DNA of 64,000 nucleotides from Bettongia penicillata ogilbyi (Eukaryota > Chordata > Mammalia > Diprotodontia > Potoroidae), in assembly GCA_023548195.1 (NCBI GenBank), contig JAJHZJ010000496.1:9682070-9746069 (forward strand). Reading direction: 5' to 3'. The notes below the pieces were generated by a model. It ran no database searches. It saw nothing but the letters and a program-made list of their open reading frames with translations, and had not been told where the DNA came from. Position numbers and translations under genes: made by a program. Shown in pieces: positions 53,891 to 64,000 of the stretch (positions are counted from its first letter, which is position 1; every line of letters begins with the position of its first letter).

Positions 53891-54781
53891 TTTTGCATGC
53901 TTATACGAAAGAAATTATTACTTATACAACTGTTATTTTGAAAAATTCCATCCAGACTAAGGACAGATCACAGAATTAGCAAATGCCACAGAATTGGTAA
54001 ATCTCACAGAAATATGACACATTTATAATTAAATCAGGAAACCTGATTTCTGCTCCTCAGTCATCATTTTGAGATAAAAATGGATTCTGCATAATGATAA
54101 AAATGCATTCTTTAGAGGCACATTTGTATCACTGAGTGGGATTCTTCACCAAAAGGATGGCAGAGAATTGATTGTAGTCTCATAAAATAAAATGAGACAA
54201 GAAATAAAGTACAATACTTCCAGTCCCTTAGTTAATGATCCAGACTCCCTTTATTACTAGCAGTGCAGAACACCATTCCTCAATAAGGGGTATGAGAAGG
54301 GAACAGTAATAGAGAGGTATGACTAATCTGGCTTGCCTACCAAAGAAGTTTTATTTCCCTTATTTTTTTTCTATGCACACGGGTAGTTCACAGGGGTCTT
54401 CCCATTCCCAATCCCAGCTGTTTACTTTTTAAAGTCTCTCTGAAAGAAAGAACAGCTTGACATTACCAACCTTACTTTGTTGTGTCATAGGTAAGAATAA
54501 GCATTCTGTTTCTGAGGATGGGAGAGGGGAAATAGGAAGGATGTTGAAATGGAAAGATGTGTTCCTGAGGCCAGACATAGATTCAGCACCAGGGTGATGA
54601 AAAGCAGACTCCCAATACCCAACATCTAAGACTTAGCTGAAGAATTTATCACGTGACCTTTTCTAAAGCAAGGAAACCCGACAAGGACAGGAAGTATGTA
54701 AAAATGGAAGGTGAGTCTATCTCACATAGACTGCAATTTATTTATAATCATGTCTACGCCATCTCTTCCACTCTGTTCCTT
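53891..54781. other. Unique sequence, nothing identified
   Basis: Nearly 0.9 kb without a recognisable element or gene. Confidence 0.4.
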
Positions 54782-55135
54782 CTCCTCCTCTCCCCATGTT
54801 GATAACTAACTTCAATAACAACTGAGATGTTCTCTTCTTGCCCCTACCTCACCCCTCTTTAAATCTCTGACTTCCTTCCAAAGACAGCTCAGTTGGGGCA
54901 GCTAGGAGGTATAATGGATAGATCACTGGCCCTGAAGTCAGGAGGACCTGAGTTCAGATCTATCCCCAGACACTTACTAGCTGTGTGACCCTGAGGAAAT
55001 CACTTAACCCCAAATTCCTTTAAAAAAATACTTCAGGTGCCATCTTCTACATAAGGTATGTCTTGATCCTCTAGGTGTTCGCTGTCCTTTCTCTCTTGAA
55101 AACATGTTCAATTATTTTATATATAAGCCTATATC
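54782..55135 (+). mobile_element. L2 LINE 3' end split by a SINE
   Basis: 'ctgacttccttccaaagaca' with 'gctcagttg' before the SINE, and 'ttcaggtgccatcttctaca' with 'taaggtatgtcttgatcct' after it, together give the L2 3' region. The SINE lies at 54896-55025. Confidence 0.7.
54896..55025 (+). repeat. Marsupial tRNA-derived SINE, best-preserved copy
   Basis: 'gggcagctaggaggtataat', 'ggatagatcactggccctga', 'agtcaggaggacctgagttc', 'cacttactagctgtgtgacc', 'cacttaacccc' and an A-rich tail. The A-box-like and B-box-like (gagttcagatc) RNA polymerase III promoter elements are recognisable. Low divergence suggests that it is among the younger insertions. Confidence 0.92.
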
Positions 55136-55179
55136 TATTTGTCTGTCTGTGTACATAATAACAGCAAGAGAAAATAGGA

Positions 55180-55314
55180 TGAACACAGGTTTGGAAGTCA
55201 AAGGAAATGAGCCTATTTTCTTCCTCTGTTGCTTATTTTACATGTAACCTTGGCTAAGTCATTAAATCTCATTGGGTCTTAGCCTTTGTCTAACTATGAA
55301 GTCATTTAAAGTCT
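55180..55314 (+). repeat. CORE-SINE/MIR-type SINE, degraded
   Basis: 'cacaggtttggaagtcaaag', 'gtaaccttggctaagtcatt', 'aaatctcattgggtcttagc'. Confidence 0.6.
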
Positions 55315-55922
55315 TGTAATGTTAATGTGATAATAAGATCTTCCCCACCCATTAATAGGTCTCAGGTGGAACCCACTGGGGAGAGATTTGCCTAAAAAGG
55401 AGCTTGCTTAGGGAGAGGTTGCTTGTAGGTAAACTTGCACATCTTTTGGTACTAAGTTGATTAGGCAGTGAGTCATGAGGACTGTGATGCCTTCTGGCTC
55501 TGGGAAGTGGATATATTCTCTGAGTTGGTATTTTGTGGTGAGGGTTTGCTTATGAGGACTGTTTGATTTCATGGTTGAGACTTTGAGTAGCCATTTGTTC
55601 AGATCCAGACTGCTCATATGCAAAGGCTCTCTCAATCCAGTTGTGTTTGTAAAGTGTATAGCAATATTGCTTTGATTCAGGCAGTCACATCCCTGTCTGT
55701 TGGTCTTCATGCTAATTTTTCTAATAGTATTTTCTCTGTTTGTATTTTCTTTGCTTGTATTTTCCCTGACATTCAGGGTGCTGACTTTTCCCCTGAACTA
55801 GTGAATTTAATTAAAGAAGATTGTTGACCACTTTAAAGTCACTTTCCTTTAAGAACAGCAGATCCAAGAACCTCTACTAGCAGACCATCCTAGGTGTGCC
55901 AGGTGCTTGCTGTTAGTCTTCA
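55315..55922 (+). mobile_element. Solo LTR, second copy of the 5461-5997 family
   Basis: Begins TGTAATG and ends near '...tgttagtcttca'. Shares with the 5.5-6.0 kb copy the 'taatgtgat' start, a 'gatcttccccaccc' block, 'cagggtgctgacttttcccc', 'taattaaagaagattgttga' and 'aagtcactttcctttaagaa'. The middle is more diverged. No internal retroviral sequence flanks it. It lies about 50 kb from the other copy, in inverted orientation. Confidence 0.6.
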
Positions 55923-56211
55923 GGCTTCAGTTTCCTCATTTGGAATGACAATACTAACCACCTTGAGGACCATCTGAGATGTATTTTGTAGGAAGCCAGG
56001 AATTTTAAAGGGGTGGAGGGGCAAGAGAGTGCATTCCAGACATGGGGGGAATCCCCTCTTTAAAGACCCAGAAGTAAGAAACATTGATCACTTCAAAGGA
56101 GTTTAAATGACGTTGCTGCTCATGGTTCATTTGTAACATAGGGATGTTGATGGGATGACTTCTAATGTCTTTTCTAGTTCTCAACTTATGATCCTATGAG
56201 TTAATCCAATA
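55923..56211 (+). repeat. CORE-SINE fragments
   Basis: 'ggcttcagtttcctcatttg' (55923) and 'tttctagttctcaacttatg' with 'atcctatgag' (about 56172) are MIR-type tail pieces around a short unassigned segment. Confidence 0.5.
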
Positions 56212-56700
56212 GAATGTAAGATCCTTGAGGGCAGGGTCAGCATTTTTAATTTTTTTTTATTTTTAATTTATGTGACAAAACAAGCATTTCTATAACATAG
56301 TCTAATAATACTAAACTGAAATATAAGAATAAGAAACCAAAAATATTATGGACAACTTGCTATTCCATTTACATATATAATAAATATATATATATACACA
56401 TATAATAAATTTTTTTTTCTTCCCTCCCTCCCACCCTAGAGATGGCTACCACTAGACATTATAAATGTGTGTGTGTTTGTGTATTTAAACTTATTCTATA
56501 CATATTTCTTTTTATCAGTTCTTTCTCTAGATGAAGACAGCATCTTTTTTCCTATGTCCTTTGTGGTTAATTTGGGTATTTGTTCTTGTGTGTTTCTTGC
56601 AAAACGCTCCTACCCCCAAAAGTAATCTCAAATGGTCACAAATATTGGTTTTTATTTTTGGATCCCTAGCACTTGGTGCAGTGACTTCCACATATCTTTT
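56212..56700 (+). repeat. L2-type 3' tail split by an antisense retroposon-like repeat
   Basis: 'aagatccttgagggcagggt' before and 'tttggatccctagcacttgg', 'tgcagtgacttccac' after the insert form one L2 tail. 'tttttattttt' borders both sides of the insert and may be its target duplication. Confidence 0.7.
56255..56645 (-). repeat. Unnamed retroposon-like repeat, third copy
   Basis: 'gtgacaaaacaagcatttct', 'ggacaacttgctattccatt', 'ccaccctagagatggctacc', 'actagacattata', 'tttatcagttctttctctag'. It belongs to the family of the inverted arms at 41.0-42.3 kb and extends further at its 5' side. Confidence 0.65.
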
Positions 56701-57589
56701 TACCTAATTTCATTGTTATGTCTCTATCATGTCACTCAAAGAAGAAAGTAGTAGAGGGCAATAGTAGAGAAGGGGAGGTGTGAAAGAGCTTATTTTTTTT
56801 ACCATCTTTCCTTGGGATGTACCAAAGTGAAAAATGGACTAACCGATAAAGCTGTGACTAACTTAGAAAGCAAGATCTACATCTATGTTGGACTATTCTC
56901 CCCACTGGGAGTTGAGCTTCACGATCTGTAGCAGACTTTGACAACTTATTAAAGAAGTGACTCAGTTGGTGGCCCATTTTTTTCTTGAGGTGCTCTTTGA
57001 CTCACATTGCTGGTGTCATGTCCTTGTACCACCATCACTCCAGTTGATAACTAATTCCTGAAAAAACAGTCCCATCCCACAAATCACCAGCAGGTAAGAG
57101 TTTGCATCTTGGCTTCCTGTTTGGATTATAAAGTTCAATGAACAAACTCATCAGAGAGGGAGCAACACTCTGACAGCCAGAGAGCACCTCCACCCATGAG
57201 GGAGCAATTCATCATTAAGAAGAGATATCATAACTTCTAACGGTAAAGATCGTGACTTTAGGAGGAAGAGAATCGAAGACAGAAAAATGAACCACACACA
57301 CTTTATGTTCTTGCTTTGTCTTCCTTCAATAAACACTCTTTAATCTTAAGGACTTATTCTGATTTCCTGATGTAAATGAATGTATAAATCTGCACTTACT
57401 AGGATGTAGAGTAACAAAGGCTGATACAATATCTGTTTCCTTATCTGAATAATGAAGAACTTTGATTCAATGGCTTTTAAGTACCTTTGAACTTTAAATC
57501 TATGAATGTATGTAAAGTAGTAGACTATTTCTAGAGAGGGCTCTGGTAGACCAAAAATCTTATCTGTCTCTCAAATGGTTTACATATCA
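56701..57589. other. Unassigned; possible LTR-like segment about 57140-57345
   Basis: 'ttcaataaacactctttaat' near 57326 resembles a polyadenylation region of an LTR, and the upstream text looks repeat-like, but no second copy or paired ends are visible. A short MIR-like tail lies near 57445-57515. Confidence 0.3.
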
Positions 57590-57735
57590 ATATGCCTGGA
57601 GTCAGTCAACAAGTACCTACTATGTGCCAAGCACTATGATAAGGAGCTGAGGATACAAAGAAAGGGAAAAATAACCCTGCTTATAATCTAATGGGGGAGA
57701 CAACTATGTGCAATGGCAAGAATTTTGCCAAAAGT
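57590..57735 (+). repeat. CORE/L2-like 'tactatgtgccaggcac' repeat
   Basis: 'aagtacctactatgtgccaa', 'gcactatgataaggagctga', 'ggatacaaagaaagggaaaa', 'ataatctaatgggggagaca'. Close to consensus. Confidence 0.85.
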
Positions 57736-58043
57736 GGGACTTTGGTTAGATCTAAAGGAATCCAGAGAAGTCTGAATTTCTCAACATTAGGATAACATAC
57801 CATCTCCAAAGTTCCACTTTGTGACTTTATTGTATTTATAGGCGATCTTAAGCATACCAAAAGCTGCCCCAGAAAGCACAAGATCTGTCACAGCTTACCA
57901 AATTGGAAAGACTCTAGTGAGAGAGGATATGTTAGATCACATGGCTGTAATTTGACAAGATAAATTCAATTGTCTGTTAGGTGATGAATACTTACACAAC
58001 ACACAAATTTTTGGAGATGGTGGCCTTTAATAATAGCACACAT
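57736..58043. other. Unassigned sequence
   Basis: Nothing recognised. Confidence 0.3.
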
Positions 58044-58670
58044 TAGATCTATAACCCAAAGACATCCAAAATAAGGGAAAAGGATCTATTTGTACAAAAA
58101 ATATTTATAGCAGCTCTTTTGTGGTGGCTAAGAATTGGAAATCAAAGGGATGCCCACTGATTGAGGAATGGCTAAATAAGCTGTGGTATATGATTGTAAT
58201 GTACTGTTATTGTGCTATAAGAAATGACAAGCAGGATAATTTCAGAAAAGCCTGGAAAGACTTACATGAACTGATACATGAAGTGAACAGAACCAGGAGA
58301 ACATTATAGTAATAACAGTAATATTGTCCTATGAAGAACTGTGAATAACTTAGCTATTCTCAGCAATACAATGATCCAAGACAATCCCAAAGGACTAATG
58401 ATGAAGTATGCTAAGCATTTCCAGAGAAAAAACTGATACTATTTGAATACAGACTAAAGCATGATATTTTCACTTTTTTTCTTTCATGTTTTTCTTTTAT
58501 TTGCTATTTCTTGCACAAAATGACTAATATGGAAAGGTTTTACATAATTGCATGTATGAAACCTCTATCTGATTGTTGCCATCTTAGGGAGAGGGGAGGG
58601 GAGGGAGGGGAAGAGGGATAGAATTTGGACTCAAAACTTCAAAGTATCAAAAATTGGAAATAAAACATTA
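58044..58670 (+). mobile_element. L1 LINE, 5'-truncated 3' end
   Basis: Starts in the ORF2 C terminus ('aaaatatttatagcagctct', 'gaattggaaatcaaagggat') and continues through 'agaaccaggagaacattata' and the 3' UTR, with 'ttgccatcttagggagaggg', a G/A-rich tract, and the end 'aaaaattggaaataaaacat'. This 3' UTR differs from that of the L1 at 44.3-48.7 kb, so it belongs to another L1 subfamily. The open frame at 58121-58309 is the ORF2 tail. Confidence 0.88.
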
Positions 58671-58679
58671 ATAGCTAGC

Positions 58680-59040
58680 ATTGCTATGACACTTTGAGGC
58701 TTACAAAACATTTATATATATAATATATATATTCATATAATTTATATATTTTATATAATTTTATAATATTATATATTTATATAATTTATATATATACATA
58801 TATATGTGTATACATATATATATATATATATATATACATACATAATTTCATTTGATCCTCACAACAGCCCTGGAAAATAGGTACTATTATTCTACCCACT
58901 TTACATATGAGGAAAACAAGGCAGTGAGTAATTAGGCGACTTGCCTAGGATTTCACAGCTACTAAATATGTGAGACAGGATTTGAACTCTGGCCTTCCCA
59001 CATGCAAGTCTAGCACTCTGTTCACTAAATTAAGTCATTG
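58680..59040 (+). repeat. CORE-SINE expanded by an internal (TA)n tract
   Basis: 'acactttgaggcttacaaaa', then TA-rich DNA (about 58710-58840), then 'catttgatcctcacaacagc', 'gcgacttgcctaggatttca', 'gatttgaactctggccttcc', 'tctagcactctgttcacta'. The TA tract replaces the usual short spacer after 'acaaa'. Confidence 0.8.
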
Positions 59041-59089
59041 ATTTAGTTTCAAAGCAAAGCCACCCAAGTTTTGGGGTATTTTTTTTCTT

Positions 59090-59800
59090 TTCATGTAGAT
59101 AATGAGGGAAGACACAGAGACTGTGTTAAAAAGGACATAGTATACAAGACCGGGAAGGCAGCCACCCCTTCTACTTTGCCCTGATCAGACCACAACTAAC
59201 AGTGTATTTAGTTTTATGTACCATACTTCAGGAAGGATAATGATCATACAGGGAGCACCCAGAGGGTAGCAACAGGATAATGAAGGCATTTAGTTTCATG
59301 CCAAGTGAGGAAAGACAGAAGACAGCACAAGACAATAGAAAGATTCCTGACTGACATTAGAGGACCTAGTTTCCTGTCCCAGGTCTACCTTCTACCCATC
59401 ATAAGAACCTGGGCAAATCACTTCCCCTATTGGAACCTCAATTTCCTCATCTGTAAAATGAAGGGATTGACCTAGTTAGATTCCAAGGTCTCTCGTAGTT
59501 CTGATGCTATGACCCACGTCCCAGGATGGAAAGTGTGGAAAGGGGAAGAAGAGGGAATGGGGTGGGGTGGTAATATGACAGCTGTCTCCACATATTAGAA
59601 GGCCTGTCATGTGAAAGAAGGATTAAATTTGTTCAGCTCGGCCTCTAAGGGCAGAACTGGCCATGACAGGTGGAAGTAGCAGAGATTCCTGATAATTACA
59701 GTGACCGAAGTGGAATGGACTGCCTCTCCTCTCTGAGCCAAGCCTGAATGACCTCTTGTCAATAATATTCCAGAGAGAATTTCTTTTTTCATTTGTATCA
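59090..59800 (+). mobile_element. CR1/L3 LINE 3' region split by a SINE
   Basis: Sense blocks 'tgccctgatcagaccacaac', 'taacagtgtatttagtttta', 'tcaggaaggataatgatcat', 'gagcacccagagggtagcaa'; after the SINE 'atatgacagctgtctccaca', 'ggcctgtcatgtgaaagaag', 'gattaaatttgttcagctcg', 'gcctctaagggcagaactgg', 'aagtggaatggactgcctct'. This is the L3 C-terminal coding end and 3' UTR. Confidence 0.85.
59332..59515 (+). repeat. CORE-SINE inserted in L3
   Basis: 'aagattcctgactgacatta', 'gaacctgggcaaatcacttc', 'caatttcctcatctgtaaaa', 'tctcgtagttctgatgctat'. Inserted in the L3 at 59090-59800. Confidence 0.8.
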
Positions 59801-59834
59801 TTTCAGAATCCAAGATACTGTGTTTCCATCCAGT

Positions 59835-59975
59835 GAAATTCAGTTCAGTTCAATTCAATTCAGCAAAGCCTTATCAAGGGTCAAGTATCAAGGCACTGTG
59901 CCTTGCGATAGTGTGACACAAAGACCAAAATGAAAAACCGTGACCCTGTGGGTGTCAGGTGGCATTTAATTCTAG
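59835..59975 (+). repeat. (TTCAG/TTCAA)n and CORE/L2-like repeat
   Basis: Short TTCAG/TTCAA repeats (59838-59862), then 'gtatcaaggcactgtgcctt' and 'cgtgaccctgtgggtgtcag', a diverged family member. Confidence 0.55.
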
Positions 59976-59989
59976 AAGATTTAGGAGCA

Positions 59990-60260
59990 GCAGGTGGGGA
60001 AACAAAGAAAGCCCTGTGACTGTTTTACAATCGTCCCTCGAATAGGCAGGGCTTGGTAGTTTTCCAGGCTCACCTGTCATGGTGCAGCTTTACTGACTTG
60101 TAACTCAGGTGTTCATTTGACTGCTCAAATGTGCCATGCTCGCGGCAGCCTGCCGCCTTCTATTTATAGGAATGACTTCACCCTCTGCTGGAACGCAGCA
60201 GCTGTTCAGCAGTGCCCGGCGATACACTACAAGGACTTGGGGCATATCTAATTGAGCACT
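59990..60260. promoter_or_regulatory. Candidate regulatory block: E-boxes, MEF2-type site, CpGs
   Basis: This short block is GC-richer than the window and holds several CpGs, unlike the rest. It contains CACCTG (60071-60076), CAGGTG (60106-60111), a 15-bp GCGGCAG-C-CTGCCGC palindrome (60142-60156), CTATTTATAG (60160-60169), a perfect fit to the MEF2 consensus YTAWWWWTAR, and CAGCTG (60199-60204). E-boxes close to a MEF2 site are typical of muscle or neural enhancers. CTATTTATA could also act as a TATA box, but no downstream coding frame supports a promoter. It is not part of any repeat I recognise. Function is inference. Confidence 0.4.
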
Positions 60261-61424
60261 TAGGTACTGCAGTGATAGATGCCTCGGAAATATTTACATA
60301 AAATGCCTTTCTCTAAGTGGAATCTGGCCAGAACTCTGGGGCTAAAACCGCCATCTTTCAGGATTGCCAATGAGCCTGAAATGAGAGCACCAGAATGGGA
60401 GGGGGAGGCATCAGGAGGAATGGTACTCCAGCACATCCTTCTCTTCTGCTGTAAATATGACAAAGAAACTGGGAACAGGAAAAGATAGCCCTTTGCTTCC
60501 TCGTCTTTATTTCTCTAGAAGAAAAAAAGATCATAGTCCTCTGTGCAAATGATTTAGATGGGGTAGGACAGAAACACGGGTTGTCCCATCAAGTGCCTCA
60601 TCTGGAAGGCTGTACCCTCCACACCTCCAAGTATGGCCTTGGAATAGGCTAGGAGAAAGACTTAGAGGGCAGCAGGAAGGTTAGAGCAGAATAAGCTTAC
60701 GACGTGTTTTGGACAGTAGCTCTCAGCAATCAGAATGGGTCACATTTATCATTGTACCTCACATGCCTCCAAAGTCTGGATGACTGTTCCTACTAGTACT
60801 TCTTTTCCTGGGAGAAGGGGAGGAATGATTAAGGTGGGGGAGATTCCAGAAATCATACCTGGTTAAGATAATAAAAAGCCATCCTCTAATGGGTAGGGGA
60901 GTAGGGCACCAGGAGGCAGAGAAAGAAAATCTAAGACACCAGCACTTAGCCACTTTTAGGGAAGGCAGTGGGGGAGGGGGAGAAGAAGCTCATCCTTCCA
61001 GGCATCATCTGATGGGTTTTCCATTTTAACTAATTATTCTTGCTAACTAGAGGCTACACTCTTTTGTTTCTTGTAACTACAGGTGCAGTCAATAACCTCT
61101 ATATACTGTGCTCTGGGGCAAAGCTCTAGGTCATCCCATCCCAATTAGGACTATATTTACCAAGTAAGAATCAATCATTCACTAAGTAGCAGGGTGCCTT
61201 GTCTATAATGAAAGATAATCCTTCTAGGATCTGTAATTTTCATTATAGTAGGTCCTCTTTCTGCTAATACAAATTTCAACTGCACTCCCACTTAGAAGAT
61301 GATCTTCAGAAAAATACTGCCTAAAAAATTCATATTGCTTTAGCAACCTGGTATTCAGTCTCTCACCATAGCTAAGGTCAGACAGACAAGAGAAAGTAGG
61401 GTAGAAAAGTGGCAAGGGTAAGGG
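60261..61424. other. Unique sequence, nothing identified
   Basis: Two overlapping 67-69 codon frames (60260-60488) on opposite strands have no known motif. No repeat is recognised except G-rich patches near 60970. Confidence 0.4.
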
Positions 61425-61670
61425 TTGAGCCCAAGGTGTTCAACTGCAAGTACGACTTTGGGCAAGTCTCTTCAACTCCCTGAACTCAGCTCCTTCATCT
61501 TTTAGATGAGGGAATTGGACCTAAAAAGCCCTTTCAAAGTCCATACCTAGGATCCTCAGGACCCAAGGTCACTTTCATCCTCCCAGGAAGCATTGGAGAA
61601 GGATATTAGTGTATGTGCCTTGTACATAGAAGGAACTTAATGAATGCTTATTGAATGAGTGATTGTTCCT
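61425..61670 (+). repeat. CORE-SINE piece and L2-type tail
   Basis: About 61430-61560: 'acgactttgggcaagtctct', 'tccttcatcttttagatgag'. About 61597-61670: 'gtgccttgtacatagaagga', 'acttaatgaatgcttattga'. Confidence 0.65.
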
Positions 61671-61779
61671 TGTCCTTTCAGGAATTATTTGAGGCACTTC
61701 TTTATTGCTAGTATACTACTGGTCTTGATTGGGGAGAAGAAAAAAAAAGCAGCAAGTAATAATGTAAAGAAATAACCCA

Positions 61780-61930
61780 GAGTCAGGAGACTAGGATTCT
61801 AACCATAACCAAATCTGCAACTGTGGGCAGGTATCACCACTTTGGGCTGCCATTTCATCCTCAGTAAGATGAACAGGTTGAAATATGGGAGCTCTAAATT
61901 CCCTTCCATTACTGATGCCGCACACATCAA
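61780..61930 (+). repeat. CORE-SINE/MIR-type SINE
   Basis: 'gagtcaggagactaggattc', 'gcaactgtgggcaggtatca', 'catttcatcctcagtaagat', 'ggagctctaaattcccttcc'. Confidence 0.7.
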
Positions 61931-62289
61931 CATTGTTCCACAATGTGTCCCTATTCAGGCTTCCAACATCCTCCCATCACCCTCTCCATCCCCAAACTGA
62001 TGACCATCCTCATTCTCAGAGGCCATCTGTCATATAAACTGAGGAAAATAGAAGAGCAATACTATCTAAAAGTCTGGGGGGGCAGGGCAGATGATAGACC
62101 AAAGGTATCAGAAAGCATCCCAGTCCACTCTCACTCTCAAAGAGAGAGTCTAACTGGCTTCCACCAGATATTAAGTGTCATCCAATTATCTTCAGCCCTT
62201 TTTAAAAAGAAAATTTTGTGCTCATCTCTCTGAATACATAACAACTACATAACACACTGGGCAGTTGTCATACAGGTGGTAAATCATGA
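61931..62289. other. Unassigned sequence
   Basis: A 96-codon plus frame (61943-62233) has no recognisable domain; probably chance. Confidence 0.35.
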
Positions 62290-62398
62290 TGCCCATGGAA
62301 CCTATCTCCCTGGGTATTTGTGAAGCTCAAATGAGATAACGGCCATAAAACACATTGCAGACAGAAGTGCTGTTACCATAGCTACTATCTTTATGTTT
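62290..62398 (+). repeat. CORE-SINE 3' part
   Basis: 'ctccctgggtatttgtgaag', 'ctcaaatgagataacggcca', 'taaaacacattgcagacag'. Confidence 0.65.
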
Positions 62399-62399
62399 T

Positions 62400-63170
62400 C
62401 ATAGAATCACTGAATTTAAGAACTGAAAGGGACACCAGACACCTAGTCCAAGCCATCCATCAAAGGAATCCTTGCTATGATGTACCTGATAAGTACACAT
62501 CCATCCTCTGCTCAAAGACCCCCAAGGAGAAGGAATCCAATGCTTCTCTAGGTGGATCATTCTACTTTAGTGTGACTCTAGTTGACAGGAAGTTTGTCTT
62601 GTTATCAAGCATCAATGTCCTTTATCTCTTTTTTACTCTCTCTAGGTCTGCCCTCTGAGGCCAAGCAGAAGAAATCCATCCCCTCTTCCATCTGGGCACC
62701 TTTTGAATACTTGTCCATAGTTATCATGCCCCTGAGTTCTTTCTTCTAGATAAATATGTCCAGTTCCTTGAGCTAATCTTCATATACTATAAACTTGAGA
62801 CCATTCACCATATTGGTTACCCTTCTCTGAACACTCACCAGCTTGTAATTGCCCTTCTTAAATTATATCATCAGAAGTGAACACAATAATTCAGTTTTGG
62901 TCTGATTCATATAGGGAATGGACCATCACCTTTCTATATCTGGAAGCTACATCTCTCTTAAAGAAGCCCCAATCACAATAGAAATTTTGTCTGCACTCCT
63001 AACTCATACTGAGCTTGCAGATCACTGAAACCCAAGATCTTATTTAGGGCAGTTGTCCTTACTTCATCTTCCATTGATGATAGAACTGTGATATTGTGCA
63101 TTGTTCATGCCAATCCTTTGTCTCCAAACATTGTTTTGACAGGTCAAATTCTGTTTAGAAACTTACGAGC
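62400..63170 (-). mobile_element. CR1/L3 LINE 3' region, antisense, well preserved
   Basis: Antisense L3 blocks in full order: 'catagaatcactgaatttaa', 'gacacctagtccaagccatc', 'cctctgctcaaagaccccca', 'tctaggtctgccctctgagg', 'ccaagcagaagaaatccatc', 'ctgaacactcaccagcttgt', 'gaagtgaacacaataattca', 'atactgagcttgcagatcac'. This runs from the 3' terminus into the C-terminal coding region and is the longest uninterrupted L3 3' end in the window. Confidence 0.88.
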
Positions 63171-64000
63171 TTTGGGATGAACAGGAAATCCATTCAGAGA
63201 AGAAAAGAGCAAGATTGTAAGACATTTGGCATGGGAAGGAGGCAGAGGAGATAGAGAAGAATATGCTTCAGGAAAAGGATTTGAAAAGCCCTGGGCAATT
63301 AGTTAGATGTAGAAGGGGAGATCAGAATGGAGCAGGGGAAGAGACATCTCTGTTTATAAAATTAAGGCATTAAAATGAAAAGCTTTCCAGGTTTTATGTG
63401 TTTTCATATACATAAAATGGTCTTAAGGTGATTCCTAAAAAAGACACAAGCAAATATTATAGGAAGCAAAAGATAAATAGGAAATGGCATTTCCTGTGTG
63501 TGAATCCCTAGTGATACCTTCTAAAAATAAGCATGAGGACATCTCTCATCAAAAATAGGACTAGTAATACTTAAAGAAATAGATCATCCTCTCTTCCCTG
63601 TCCATCTCTCCTTCTGCCCCCTACCACCTCCACACGTCTGTTTGTCTTTCTTTTATTTTCTTACTCAGAAACTGACTTTCTGTAACACCAGAAACAAGCA
63701 AATATCAGAATCTATGTGGCCACACAAGGTGACTGTAAACAAATAGTGGAGGCTGCAGGGCTATAGGAAGACGATATAATATATTTGTGGCTATGATCCT
63801 AGATGGTGGTTAGTGTAAACCTATGTTTCCAGGTCCAATGGACACCTTAATATATGGGATTGGGGGGGCTTCCATAGCTCTTCCATAGGGATTCAATTTA
63901 ACCTTATATGGGTCAGAGACATGCTTCTTCTATGTGGACATCCCAACAGTGCCTCTTCCTCCACCCACCATCTTCCTTTCCAAAATAACTCCAGATCTTT
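63171..64000. other. Unique sequence, nothing identified
   Basis: No repeat or gene recognised up to the window edge. Confidence 0.4.

Noticed and set aside
54896..55025. Possible tRNA gene
   Set aside because: The tRNA-like A and B box regions belong to a SINE head; no complete cloverleaf with an anticodon arm could be drawn.
57140..57345. Solo LTR with an AATAAA-type signal
   Set aside because: No second copy, paired ends or target duplication in the window; kept only as a possibility in the feature list.
58121..58309. 62-codon frame
   Set aside because: It is the tail of L1 ORF2 in a 5'-truncated copy.
61943..62233. 96-codon plus-strand frame as a small gene
   Set aside because: No recognisable domain, lies between SINE fragments, and composition is unremarkable.

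Overview
The window is non-coding mammalian DNA, almost certainly from a marsupial. It is AT-rich and CpG-poor, and I found no exon, splice-bounded ORF, rRNA, functional tRNA, operon or CpG island that I can defend. It is best read as a gene desert or the inside of a very large intron. The marsupial assignment rests on repeat families recognised from memory: tRNA-derived SINEs of the 'gggcagctaggtgg...' type, RTE-tailed SINEs ending in a 'ttcgagaacgaaggacaac'-like tail, a HAL1-type half-L1, and many CR1/L3, L2 and CORE-SINE (MIR-type) remnants. I cannot separate American from Australian marsupials. Repeat names and clades come from pattern recognition, not a database search, and most repeat edges are good to about 10-40 bases.

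Layout. 1-9 kb: unique DNA, an L1 3' end with a (CT)n tract, CORE-SINE pieces and a minus-strand solo LTR (5461-5997). 9-10.3 kb: an L1 reverse-transcriptase fragment. 10.98-11.52 kb: a hAT-type DNA transposon remnant. 13.2-13.8 kb: a very large GGAA/GGGA array, then L2. 15-21 kb: CR1/L3 pieces and two RTE-tailed SINEs around a GGAGA array. 21-35 kb: SINEs, a long CT array, another L3 and a double-ended L2. 35-37 kb: a TA-rich island with a pure (TA)n run. 38.1-40.7 kb (minus): a HAL1-type element with an L1-like 5' end, ORF1 and 3' UTR but no ORF2. 41-42.3 kb: an RTE-like C terminus with a C2H2 zinc finger between inverted repeat arms. 44.27-48.71 kb (plus): an L1 with intact 5' and 3' ends and a perfect 14-bp target-site duplication, carrying ORF2 but no ORF1. 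51-64 kb: a long CR1/L3 with endonuclease and RT traces, a second solo LTR of the same family as the first, an L1 3' end, more L3, and a small CpG-containing block near 60.1 kb that looks like a regulatory module.

No genes work together here in the usual sense. The organising logic is retrotransposon parasitism: ORF1-only and ORF2-only L1 derivatives only a few kb apart, SINEs whose tails match the tail of the RTE-like LINE, and repeated nesting of younger SINEs in older L2, L3 and CORE elements. All coding remnants are interrupted by stops or frameshifts. The most notable points are the two complementary L1 halves, the ORF1-less L1 with its clean insertion signature, the RTE zinc finger between inverted arms, and the E-box/MEF2 cluster at 60.07-60.20 kb.
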